Below are positions 1 to 7,695 of a DNA stretch of 10,015 nt, in pieces. The stretch comes from an uncultured Leptotrichia sp. (GTDB lineage: Bacteria > Fusobacteriota > Fusobacteriia > Fusobacteriales > Leptotrichiaceae). The position numbers were made by a program, and so were the translations under genes. Every line of letters starts with the position of its first letter. The stretch's first letter is position 1. The notes beneath the pieces were generated by a model. The model made no database searches, was not told the DNA's origin, and saw only the letters and a program-made list of their open reading frames with translations. The stretch is from NCBI GenBank assembly GCA_937925095.1, contig CALEXX010000056.1, forward strand, positions 1 to 10,015, written 5' to 3'.

Positions 1-63
1 GATGAAGGAAGAGCACAAAACAGAAGAATAGAATTTAAACTTTCAAGAAGGGGAAGCTACTAG
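1..63 (+). CDS. OmpA-family protein, C-terminal end only (partial)
   Basis: Frame 1 is open from the first base to a TAG at 61-63 and encodes the 20 residues DEGRAQNRRIEFKLSRRGSY. The motif EGRAxNRR(I/V)EF is the signature of the last helix and strand of the OmpA C-terminal domain, which binds peptidoglycan in the periplasm. That is family knowledge; here only the tail is visible, so the rest of the protein (N-terminal barrel, lipoprotein or other) cannot be judged. The stop lies 54 nt before the autotransporter start with no terminator between, so the two genes are probably co-transcribed. The extra basic tail after the final strand (SRRGSY) is recognisably shared with the scar at 8196-8237. 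The alternative, chance coding in a leader, is unlikely because the EGRAQNRR match is so specific. Confidence 0.8.
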   Translation, partial: DEGRAQNRRIEFKLSRRGSY

Positions 64-99
64 AAGGAAGAAATAGTAAAAACAAAAAAACTAAATTAC

Positions 100-111
100 A
101 GGAAAGAAGGG
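100..111 (+). promoter_or_regulatory. Ribosome binding site deciding the start of the first autotransporter
   Basis: The purine run AGGAAAGAAGGG ends 6 nt before the ATG at 118. A TTG at 115 is in frame directly before that ATG, but it would be only 3 nt from the purine run. The ATG also gives an M-(S/N)-N-N-L start that matches the second autotransporter. I therefore place the start at 118. Confidence 0.65.
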
Positions 112-117
112 TATTTG

Positions 118-3100
118 ATGAGTAATAATTTACAAAAGTTAGCAAAAGATTTGAGAGCATTTGCAAAAAGATGCAAAGATATAAAATATACCAGAGCATT
201 GTTATTTGTATTTCTTTTAACAGGTCTATTATCTATGGCTGCACCTGCAGATAATGTAGAAACAGCAAGAAAGGATCTGAATACATCAATAACAGATATG
301 AAAAAACTGTTTAAGGAAGCAAAACAGGAAAATAATAAATTAATGAAAGGATCAAACCTTGAATTAATACAGTTAATGGAACAGGGAGACCATGTAGTGA
401 AATCACCTTGGAGTTCTTGGCAATATGGAATGAACTATTTCTATAATAGCTGGACAGGAACTTATAAAGGAAGAGGAGATAAAACTCCTAATCAAAAATA
501 TGAAAGATTTTCAAGCAGTAAGTTTGCAGCTTATTCAGGCGGAAAATATGGAACTACAGATTTAAATAGTAAAGTTATAGAGCCTATTTCATCTGTACCT
601 ATAGATGCGGCAGTTAAACCAAAAGATATCCAAAAAGAGGCTTTAAATATTAATTTGCCACAAATTGGAGCACCAACAGCACCTGTTGTAACTGTAAATG
701 CAAAAAGTGTTTCAGGGGTATCAGCAGTAAGTGTTACTCCTCCAAGTGTAAGTTTAAATCTACCAAACCCTGATGCAATTCCATTTAATGATTTTTCTTT
801 TACTGAAGGAAATATAGGTGCTAGAGGAACTGCACATAATGGTTTAACTTATTGGGGAGGATATAATCCAAATACTGGAAAACTAACAGCAGGTGGTGGA
901 AAAGGAACTTCAGAAACATCTTCACAAAGACCTCCGGCAATTATTGATACAGGTACTGCTAATATGAATAATGTAAATGTGCATATTGCAGGAAATGTTG
1001 GAGGAATTGGAAAGGCGACGCACAATAGAGATGGTGAAATAGGAATTCATATTGTAAATTCATTAACATTACAAACTGTTAATGGTTATTTATATGGAAG
1101 AGGAGCTTTTTTATCTATTGAAACATGGCATAGTCCACTTGTAACATTAAGAAATGTTGGAGTAAATATTAGTTCTGCTACTCCTTTAGCAGGTTGGAAC
1201 CCAAATAATGTGGCTGAAACACCGGGAGAAAATAATACAATTTTTTATATTTATCCGTCAACATATGAAAATATGACTAGTATTGGAGATGCCAAAAATA
1301 AACGAGGAGGATTTAATGGAGAAGTTAATGCTGATATTTCAACAAGAAAAAATGTGGTTTATTCTGTAATGGGAATTCAAGGTGGATTTAATATAGACAG
1401 TTCAGGAGAATATAATTTGATAGGTGCAAATAATACTATCTATTCTGGTATAGGTTATTCACCAGATTATGATAAAATAAAAAAATCTGCAACTAATCCA
1501 ACATCATTATTTGCTCAAGGAGTAGACTTTAAATCTTCATTAAAATTCACTAAAACACCAAAATCTTATGGAGATAATAATATTTTAATGTTTTTTAGTA
1601 ATAGAATAGATTCTAAGAATATAGCAGCTTATAACTCACCCTCAGGATCTACAGTACATACTAATTGGGAAAAATCAACGGTTGGTATTTATCAAGGGGA
1701 AATTTTAGCAAAAGGAATAATTGGGGAATATTTGCAAAAGCATACTGCAGGAACACCTGAACCAACTAGTCAAACAGCAGCAGGAAATACACCTTATATT
1801 AATGGTACAGCAACTGTTCAAAATGCAAATTATGTGGAAAATAACGTAGGAATTTTAGCAAAATCAGGGCAAAGAGGAGAACAGACAATTACTGGACAAA
1901 CTGCTAAACTAATACCTTCAACAGATTTAGGAGCTAACTCAGGGTCATTTACATTATTAGATAATAATGATCCTATACATTCGCTTCAAATAAATGATAT
2001 TGATATAAGCTTTGGTAAGTATTCAAAAGATAGTTTAATGCTGGTTTCACAAAATGGAACCGTTGTTGATGTAGCTAAAACTTCTAATGTTCATAAAACA
2101 GGAGATGCAACACTAAATACAACAGCTATTAGAAGTACTCCTATAACAGATTATGGATTATTAACAACAGGAACTTTAAAAGCTTCATATACTGATACTG
2201 GAAATGAAGTTGCAACAGGAACAATAATTGCTTTAGCAGATGGAACTTGGAAAAATAGTGTACATGGAATGTTTTCAAATGAAGCAAAAAGATTTGAAGG
2301 TCAAGGAAGTGAAGTTAACATAGGCCAAGATGTAATATTGTCTGCAAGATATAAAGATTTTACACCAACTGGCTCACCTATAAAAAAAGAATCTTATCCT
2401 ATAGCTTATGTTGCTAAAGATAAGGGAATAGTTACTACAGAAGGGGATACAATTGCAAAAGGATATGGTTCAATAATCGCTTATGCAGAAAATGGTGGAG
2501 AAGTTAGAACAGGTTATGACAGCACAACAGCTAGTTATATTGCAAATAAAGGAAATATTAAGGCCATAGATGAATGGGCTGATAAAGATGATGCTACAAC
2601 AAGAAAATATTTGTATAAAAATATAGGTGGATATGCAAAAAGTACTAATGGAACTCAAACAAAGATAACTATAAAAGGTAAAGCTGAAATTAATGGACTA
2701 GGTGCAGTAGCTTCAGGAACAGGTTCTGAAGTTTATTTACAAAGTAGTGATAATTTGATTAATACATCAGCATCAGGAGCTTTAGCGGCCTTAAATAGTG
2801 GATATATTCAATTTAATGGTGGTAAAATAGTAAATGAAAATTTCACTATAACAACATCAACAGGTACTGAAAAAGTGGATAGAAGTAACACTACTCCTTT
2901 TTACGCAACAAGTGGAGGGATAATTGATTTTACAAATACTGGAACAACACCGAATACAACAATAGAAATGGCTACGGGGATATTAAAAGAAGGTGCAGAT
3001 ACAGATTATACAGCTAACAATGCAACTGCTCCAACATTAGTAGGGACAACTTATACTCAAGCTACAGGTACAAAATATAACGGTATGAAAAATGTAAAAG

Positions 3101-6100
3101 TTAAATTAACAGGAGATGATGTTATATTTAATATAGTTGATGGTGCAACGACAAACTGGACAAATACAAGTAGTTATTTGACAGATGTTATTGGAGCAAG
3201 TGGAATGAAATTAGGAGCATTTGATTTCAATGGCAAATCTTATAAATCCTATTATACAAACGGGATATTTAATATGACGGGTACTAATACAATAAATCTG
3301 GATAATAGTTCAACTTCAGGATTGGTTGTAAGTGGAACTGCAGGGAATTTAACTGTAGGTGGAACTGGCTCAAATGAGATTGAATTTAACAACATTACTA
3401 TGGAAAGAGAAATTGTTAACATAGGACAAAATGTTACTTTAAATTCTACAACAGGAAAAGGTTTAGCAATGCCTTCTAATAGTACAGCTACTTCTAATGC
3501 AGATTCAGGTTATTTTAATGAAGGGACAATAAACATAACAGGTGGAGCATCAGCTGTAAATACTGCTGTTGGATTAAATGTAAGTTATGGAACAATTGAA
3601 AATAAATCTACAGGAATGATTTCAGTAGATGAAGGTGTAGGAATTTATGGAACAAATGGAAGTAAATTAAAAAATGAAGGAACAATAAATATAACAACTA
3701 AAGGATATGGAATAGTTGGAAAAGGTACAGATCCGAATATTAAACAGAATTATGGAACAGATACTCTTACAAGTTTAACATTAGGAAATAAAAAAACAGT
3801 AGAAATTATTAACGATGGAACAATAAATTTAACAGGAGATGGCTCAATAGCAATTTATGCTGAAAATAATACAAGAGCACCAAGAACTAATGTTACTGTA
3901 AATAATACTTCTGCATTAACAGTTGGAGATGAGGGAATAGGTATAGCGGTAGTGGCAAGTACACCAGTAAATCCAACTTTACCAGCAGGTTCAACAGCAG
4001 TAAATCATAGTGCAGCAGCATCTAATCAAGGTGGTACAATTACAGTAACTGCAACAGGAACAGGTTCTGACATTATAACAGGGGTAAATGGAAAAGGTAT
4101 TTATGCTCAAAACTCTGATATTAATTTAATAGGTGGAGACTATGTAATTGAAACACCTGAAAAAGGTATCGGAATATTTGCTTCAGGAAGTACAAATGTA
4201 AATGGAACTCTTGAATACAAATACAACGGAAGTACAACAGGAACTGGAATGGGTATTGTCTACGATTCAGCAGTTACAAATAATGCAAATGTAAAACTTA
4301 CAAATGCCACAAATACAACAGGTGGAATGATAGGAGTTTACGCAACGGCAACATCTGGAACATTTACAAATAATGGAGATATTACTGGTTCATCATCAGC
4401 ACTTGAATTTGGTATTGTATCAGATGGAGTAAATGTAGTTAATGCAGGAAATATAACATTAGGAAACGCAACAACTCAGAAAAAAGCCAATGTTGGTATT
4501 TATGCAAAAGCTAATAATACAATAACAAATAATGGAACAGTTACTGTTGGAGATAATGCGATAGGTGTTTACGGATATAATGTTAATAATACTTCAGATA
4601 TAAAAGCTGGAGATAATGGAGTTGCTATTTATACTCAGGGAACAGGAACAACAGTTAACTTAAATTCAGGTTCTGCACTTACAATAGGTAACAATCAGGC
4701 TGTAGGTGTTTATGCAGTTGGTTCTAATCAACAAATTAATACAAACACAGGTTCTGGAATGACTATTGGAAATAATTCATTTGGAATTGTAAATGTTGGT
4801 TCAGGAAATACTGTGACATCAAATACAGCAAATTCTGTAAGTCTTAGAAGAGATGCAGTCTATATTTATCAGAACGATAATACAGGAACTGTGAACAGCA
4901 GTACTCCATTAATATCAACAGGAGACAGAAATTATGGACTCTACGGAAACGGTACTATGAATAATGCTGGAGTAATTGATTTCTCAACAGGTAATGGAAA
5001 CGTAGGAATGTATGCAACTACAGGTGGAATCGGAACTAACTTTGGAACTATTAAAGTAGGGGCTTCTAATACTGCTGCTAAAGAATTTGGTGTAGGTATG
5101 GCAACAGGATATTACAACGAAACAACAGATACTGTTTCAAATCAAGGAACAGTTATAAACCGTGGAACAATTGAAGTGAGTAAACCAAATACAATGGGTA
5201 TGTACGCAGTAGGGGCAGGTTCTAAAGCTGTAAACTATGGACACATTAACCTTTCAGGAAATGAAACAGTTGGAATGTACATTGACAGAGGAGCAGTAGG
5301 AGAAAACTGGGGAACTATCCAAACAACTGCTGGTGGACTTAAATCAGTAAAAGGTGTTTACGTTGCTAATGGAGGTTACATTAAAAACTATGGAACAATT
5401 AATATTGCTGCTTCTGACCCAAAAAGTGCAGGAATTTGGACAGATAAAGCAGAAAATGTTGAAGAAAATGCAAATGGAGTAAACCCTGTAACAGGAGCAA
5501 ATCAGACAGGTACTTCAACTCCGGCAATAAGAGTGGCAACAGCTTCTGACATGAAAGATATGGGAGGAAGAACAATAAAAGTTCCGCCTAGAGTTACAGC
5601 ACCTATAGTAACTGATGTAAATGGAAGTGAAATACCTATATACCAAGTGGATACAAATATAGCAACACCGTCACCGGCAGTAGTTACTGTAACATCACCA
5701 ACAGGAATTACATCAATAAATATTCCGTCAAGCGACTTTATGAACTTCCCATCAGCTTCGGAAGCTACAAGCTTAGGAATGTATGTGGATACATCAGGAG
5801 TTAATTACACAAATCCTATTCAGGGAATAAACAACTTGACAGGATTGACTGATATTGACCTGCTCTTTGGAACAGAAGCATCTAGATATACAACTGCAAC
5901 AGCAATTGAAGTTGGAGATAACATATTGAAACCTTACAATGATGCATTAAGTGGAGTTGTAACAGCAGGAACTACATTGAATGTAACATCAGCAAGTTTA
6001 ACTTGGATGGCACAACCTACTAAAAATACTGCAACAGGACTTCTTGACAAAGTATACTTAGTTAAAGTTCCTTACACAATGTTTGCTAAGAAAGGTGACA

Positions 6101-7197
6101 CGCAAACATATAACTTCCTAGTAGGACTTGAACAAAGATATGGAGTGGAAGGATTAGGAACAAAAGAAAAATCAGTATTGGATAAAATTAGTAATTTAAA
6201 CGGAGGAGAAGGACACATTTTAGCACAGGCATTTGATGAAATGAAAGGTCATCAATACTCAAGTATCCAACAAAGAACAAAAGCAACAGGAGATATCTTG
6301 AGCAAAGAGTTTAATTACTTACAGGATGAATGGAGAAATCCTAGTAAAGATAATAACAAGATTAAAGTATTTGGTCACAGAGGAGAATATAATACAGATT
6401 CAGCAGGTGTAGTTGATTACACAAGCAATGCATATGGAGTAGCTTATGTTCATGAAAATGAAACTGTAAAACTTGGACGTAAATCAGGATGGTATGCAGG
6501 AGTGGCAAGTAACATATTCAGTTTTAAAGATTTAGGAGAATCTAAAGAAACTCAAACTATGCTGAAAGCAGGAATCTTTAAGACAATGTCACCTGCATCA
6601 GACCACAATGGTTCATTAACTTGGACAATTGCAGGAGAAGCATTTGCAAGTATCAATAATATGAAGCGTAGATACTGGATTGTGGATGAAACATTTGAAG
6701 CAAAATCAGACTATACTACATATGGTGCAGCATTAAAGAATGAACTTGGATACAATATAAGAACAAGTGCAAGAACAAGTATTAGACCTTATGGAGCATT
6801 GAGTATGGAATATGGAAGATATTCAGATATCAAGGAAAAAGGACCAATGTCACTGGAAGTACAAGGAAACGACTACTTCTCAGTACAGCCAGAACTAGGA
6901 GTATCATTCAACTATATCCAACCTGTAGGAGTTAAGAGCCAATTTAAAGCTAGCTTGACAGCAGCGTATACAAATGAACTAGGAAAAGTAAACGATGTTA
7001 GAAATAAAGCTAGATTAAGAGGAACTACAGCTGATTACTATGAATTGAGAGGAGACAAAGAAGATAGAAGAGGAAATGGTAAATTTGACCTTAATATCGG
7101 ATTTGACAATACAAGATTCGGAGTAACATTTAATGCAGGATATGACACTAAAGGAAGCAATGTAAGAGGAGGAATTGGATTTAGAGCTATTTACTAA
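118..7197 (+). CDS. Giant type Va autotransporter adhesin, fusobacterial type
   Basis: Complete 2359-residue protein ending in tandem TAA stops. Domains in order: a basic, long leader with hydrophobic core ALLFVFLLTGLLSMAA (27-42), probably cleaved near 42-44; a charged helical, coiled-coil-like stretch (45-92); the conserved block SPWSSWQYGMNYFY (96-109) followed by GRGDK; a Pro/Val-rich linker (about 160-225); a Gly/Asn/Thr/Ser-rich passenger (about 225-1820) predicted to fold as a beta-helix; a second Pro-rich linker (about 1822-1865); a pre-barrel, autochaperone-like region containing GINNLTGLTDIDLLFG (1903-1918); an alpha-helical stretch likely to plug the pore (about 2019-2080); and the autotransporter beta-barrel (about 2081-2359) ending in aromatic Tyr. 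The only cysteine I see is Cys19 in the leader, so the passenger is Cys-free, as is usual for such proteins. The expected route is Sec export, barrel insertion and passenger display on the cell surface. The ligand is unknown; adhesion is inferred from family and neighbours. Likely in operon with the upstream ompA-like gene and ended by the terminator at 7264. Confidence 0.9.
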   Translation: MSNNLQKLAKDLRAFAKRCKDIKYTRALLFVFLLTGLLSMAAPADNVETARKDLNTSITDMKKLFKEAKQENNKLMKGSNLELIQLMEQGDHVVKSPWSSWQYGMNYFYNSWTGTYKGRGDKTPNQKYERFSSSKFAAYSGGKYGTTDLNSKVIEPISSVPIDAAVKPKDIQKEALNINLPQIGAPTAPVVTVNAKSVSGVSAVSVTPPSVSLNLPNPDAIPFNDFSFTEGNIGARGTAHNGLTYWGGYNPNTGKLTAGGGKGTSETSSQRPPAIIDTGTANMNNVNVHIAGNVGGIGKATHNRDGEIGIHIVNSLTLQTVNGYLYGRGAFLSIETWHSPLVTLRNVGVNISSATPLAGWNPNNVAETPGENNTIFYIYPSTYENMTSIGDAKNKRGGFNGEVNADISTRKNVVYSVMGIQGGFNIDSSGEYNLIGANNTIYSGIGYSPDYDKIKKSATNPTSLFAQGVDFKSSLKFTKTPKSYGDNNILMFFSNRIDSKNIAAYNSPSGSTVHTNWEKSTVGIYQGEILAKGIIGEYLQKHTAGTPEPTSQTAAGNTPYINGTATVQNANYVENNVGILAKSGQRGEQTITGQTAKLIPSTDLGANSGSFTLLDNNDPIHSLQINDIDISFGKYSKDSLMLVSQNGTVVDVAKTSNVHKTGDATLNTTAIRSTPITDYGLLTTGTLKASYTDTGNEVATGTIIALADGTWKNSVHGMFSNEAKRFEGQGSEVNIGQDVILSARYKDFTPTGSPIKKESYPIAYVAKDKGIVTTEGDTIAKGYGSIIAYAENGGEVRTGYDSTTASYIANKGNIKAIDEWADKDDATTRKYLYKNIGGYAKSTNGTQTKITIKGKAEINGLGAVASGTGSEVYLQSSDNLINTSASGALAALNSGYIQFNGGKIVNENFTITTSTGTEKVDRSNTTPFYATSGGIIDFTNTGTTPNTTIEMATGILKEGADTDYTANNATAPTLVGTTYTQATGTKYNGMKNVKVKLTGDDVIFNIVDGATTNWTNTSSYLTDVIGASGMKLGAFDFNGKSYKSYYTNGIFNMTGTNTINLDNSSTSGLVVSGTAGNLTVGGTGSNEIEFNNITMEREIVNIGQNVTLNSTTGKGLAMPSNSTATSNADSGYFNEGTINITGGASAVNTAVGLNVSYGTIENKSTGMISVDEGVGIYGTNGSKLKNEGTINITTKGYGIVGKGTDPNIKQNYGTDTLTSLTLGNKKTVEIINDGTINLTGDGSIAIYAENNTRAPRTNVTVNNTSALTVGDEGIGIAVVASTPVNPTLPAGSTAVNHSAAASNQGGTITVTATGTGSDIITGVNGKGIYAQNSDINLIGGDYVIETPEKGIGIFASGSTNVNGTLEYKYNGSTTGTGMGIVYDSAVTNNANVKLTNATNTTGGMIGVYATATSGTFTNNGDITGSSSALEFGIVSDGVNVVNAGNITLGNATTQKKANVGIYAKANNTITNNGTVTVGDNAIGVYGYNVNNTSDIKAGDNGVAIYTQGTGTTVNLNSGSALTIGNNQAVGVYAVGSNQQINTNTGSGMTIGNNSFGIVNVGSGNTVTSNTANSVSLRRDAVYIYQNDNTGTVNSSTPLISTGDRNYGLYGNGTMNNAGVIDFSTGNGNVGMYATTGGIGTNFGTIKVGASNTAAKEFGVGMATGYYNETTDTVSNQGTVINRGTIEVSKPNTMGMYAVGAGSKAVNYGHINLSGNETVGMYIDRGAVGENWGTIQTTAGGLKSVKGVYVANGGYIKNYGTINIAASDPKSAGIWTDKAENVEENANGVNPVTGANQTGTSTPAIRVATASDMKDMGGRTIKVPPRVTAPIVTDVNGSEIPIYQVDTNIATPSPAVVTVTSPTGITSINIPSSDFMNFPSASEATSLGMYVDTSGVNYTNPIQGINNLTGLTDIDLLFGTEASRYTTATAIEVGDNILKPYNDALSGVVTAGTTLNVTSASLTWMAQPTKNTATGLLDKVYLVKVPYTMFAKKGDTQTYNFLVGLEQRYGVEGLGTKEKSVLDKISNLNGGEGHILAQAFDEMKGHQYSSIQQRTKATGDILSKEFNYLQDEWRNPSKDNNKIKVFGHRGEYNTDSAGVVDYTSNAYGVAYVHENETVKLGRKSGWYAGVASNIFSFKDLGESKETQTMLKAGIFKTMSPASDHNGSLTWTIAGEAFASINNMKRRYWIVDETFEAKSDYTTYGAALKNELGYNIRTSARTSIRPYGALSMEYGRYSDIKEKGPMSLEVQGNDYFSVQPELGVSFNYIQPVGVKSQFKASLTAAYTNELGKVNDVRNKARLRGTTADYYELRGDKEDRRGNGKFDLNIGFDNTRFGVTFNAGYDTKGSNVRGGIGFRAIY
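256..483 (+). repeat. Paralogous N-terminal block, copy 1 (matches 8414-8641)
   Basis: This stretch encodes residues 47-122 of the first autotransporter. It aligns without gaps to residues 48-123 of the second, with 69 of 76 residues identical by my reading. It contains KTSITDMKKLFKEAK-type helix sequence (here NTSITDMKKLFKEAK), LELIQLMEQGDHVVKS and the SPWSSWQYGMNYFY block. Nucleotide identity is also high, with many synonymous differences, so the copies are related but not very recent. Upstream and downstream protein similarity falls off, apart from the leader and a VKPK(D/N)I...VTPPS linker motif. Confidence 0.85.
3511..5442 (+). repeat. Degenerate beta-helix repeats in the passenger
   Basis: Residues 1132-1775 are built from an imperfect protein repeat with two anchors. 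One is N-x-G-(T/N/D)-(I/V)-x-(I/V/L), as in NEGTINI, NDGTINL, NNGTVTV, NAGNITL, NFGTIKV and NYGTINI. The other is G-(I/V/M/L)-(Y/F/V)-(A/G), as in GIYG, GIYA, GVYG, GVYA, GMYA and GLYG. I count about 22 of the second kind. In the tightest part (about 4495-4870) the spacing is 20-27 residues per turn, often with a TxGxN linker such as TVGDNAIG or TIGNNQAVG. Each unit is what one would expect for one or two coils of a right-handed beta-helix. The repeats are degenerate at DNA level, with only short near-identical blocks such as the ones beginning at 3517 and 3673. Confidence 0.75.
6361..7194 (+). other. Autotransporter beta-barrel domain of the first autotransporter
   Basis: Residues about 2081-2359 form alternating amphipathic strands rich in Gly, Tyr and Phe, for example IKVFGHRGEY, AYGVAYVHEN, SGWYAGVASNIFSF, YTTYGAALKNELGY, IRPYGALSMEYGRY, QPELGVSFNY and FDLNIGFDNTRFGVTFNAGY. 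The last strand ends in GIGFRAIY. Length (about 280 residues) and a C-terminal aromatic residue fit the classical 12-stranded autotransporter domain inserted by the BAM complex. Codon use here and in the last passenger repeats contains clearly more TAC and AAC than the middle of the passenger. Confidence 0.88.
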
Positions 7198-7263
7198 TAA
7201 CTTTTTATCTAAAAATTTTAGTTAAAATGTAATCTTTAATTCAGAAATTAAGAAAAATAATAT

Positions 7264-7299
7264 AAAAATACCGTCAATATCATATTGGCGGTATTTTTT
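7264..7299 (+). terminator. Rho-independent terminator after the first autotransporter
   Basis: ATACCGTCAAT (7268-7278) pairs with ATTGGCGGTAT (7284-7294) over 11 bp with a single G-U pair and a 5-nt loop. It is extended by A-T pairs and followed by a T run to 7299. It lies 67 nt after the stop codon. It is the only strong hairpin plus T-tract I see, and it separates the ompA/autotransporter operon from the fadA operon. Confidence 0.93.
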
Positions 7300-7353
7300 G
7301 TGCTAAAGTTCTATTACTTTCATATTAAATTCTACCTTCAAGAAATCATAGTC

Positions 7354-7396
7354 ATACTATAGTATTTAATAGTATTGTAAGTATTCAAGAATACTT
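7354..7396. promoter_or_regulatory. Cluster of AGTATT/AATACT palindromes, possible operator
   Basis: ATACTATAGTAT (7354-7365) is a perfect palindrome. Its left half ATACTAT also pairs with ATAGTAT at 7369-7375. AAGTATTC AA GAATACTT (7379-7396) is a perfect 8-bp inverted repeat with a 2-nt centre. The shared half-site AGTAT(T) suggests a repressor site, but AT-rich DNA gives such palindromes by chance and no known binding consensus is matched. Confidence 0.35.
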
Positions 7397-7427
7397 TGGT
7401 TAGGTAAATGTTTTGTATCTTAAATTA

Positions 7428-7449
7428 ATATATATAAAATATATATAAA
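7428..7449 (+). repeat. Two exact tandem copies of an 11-bp AT repeat
   Basis: ATATATATAAA occurs at 7428-7438 and again at 7439-7449, followed by an A run and TTTTTT. The period of about one helical turn suggests flexible or curved DNA just upstream of the promoter candidates. Two copies are too few to call a phase-variable tract. Confidence 0.6.
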
Positions 7450-7497
7450 ATTTTTTCTATAAATAAAATGTATAAAATAATGTGAATAAATTAATAG

Positions 7498-7522
7498 TAT
7501 AATTAAAAAAATGTGGTATAAT
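7498..7522 (+). promoter_or_regulatory. Probable promoter region of the fadA-like gene, doubled -10
   Basis: The decamer GTATAATTAA occurs at 7497-7506 and at 7516-7525, giving two TATAAT boxes 19 bp apart. The second is preceded by TGG, making the extended -10 form TGnTATAAT, which can work without a good -35. I see no good -35; TTAATA at 7491-7496 is 20 nt away from the second box. A start near 7529 would give a leader of about 167 nt before the fadA ATG. Confidence 0.55.
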
Positions 7523-7682
7523 TAATTAAACAAATAAAAAACACAGGGGCATATAAAAAAATCAGACCTTATCAAAGATCAGATTAAGCAAAATAAATAA
7601 TAGTAAATAAGTTGTAATCTTAATTAACACATGTTATTTAATTTCAAATAAATTGGATAATGCGTTCAAAGTAATACTTATT

Positions 7683-7690
7683 AAGGAGGA
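7683..7690 (+). promoter_or_regulatory. Strong ribosome binding site of the fadA-like gene
   Basis: AAGGAGGA lies 5 nt before the ATG at 7696. It is the best ribosome binding site in the window and suggests high translation, as expected for an abundant surface adhesin. Confidence 0.85.
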
Positions 7691-7695
7691 TATTT

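Larger units (their letters stand above)
7300..7695 (+). other. Long AT-rich intergenic region before the fadA-like gene
   Basis: No convincing gene is seen on either strand. It contains a cluster of AGTATT/AATACT palindromes (7354-7396), an exact 11-bp tandem repeat ATATATATAAA (7428-7449), two TATAAT boxes 19 bp apart (7498-7503 and 7517-7522), a roughly 165-nt transcribed leader, a small AAGTA-A-TACTT palindrome (7669-7679) and the fadA ribosome binding site. The only short ATG frame I checked in the leader (7631, six codons) has no ribosome binding site. Confidence 0.7.

Noticed and set aside
115..117. TTG as start of the first autotransporter
   Set aside because: It is directly followed by ATG, has poorer spacing to the purine run, and the paralogue starts at the residue corresponding to the ATG.
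2470..2658. Open frame of 62 codons on the minus strand inside the first autotransporter
   Set aside because: It is antisense to a conserved-type repetitive gene, has low-complexity Ile/Ser/Cys/Phe-rich content and no family resemblance.
3511..5442. DNA-level tandem repeat or CRISPR-like array in the passenger
   Set aside because: The periodicity is at protein level, with degenerate codons and variable spacing; it is the coding of a beta-helix.
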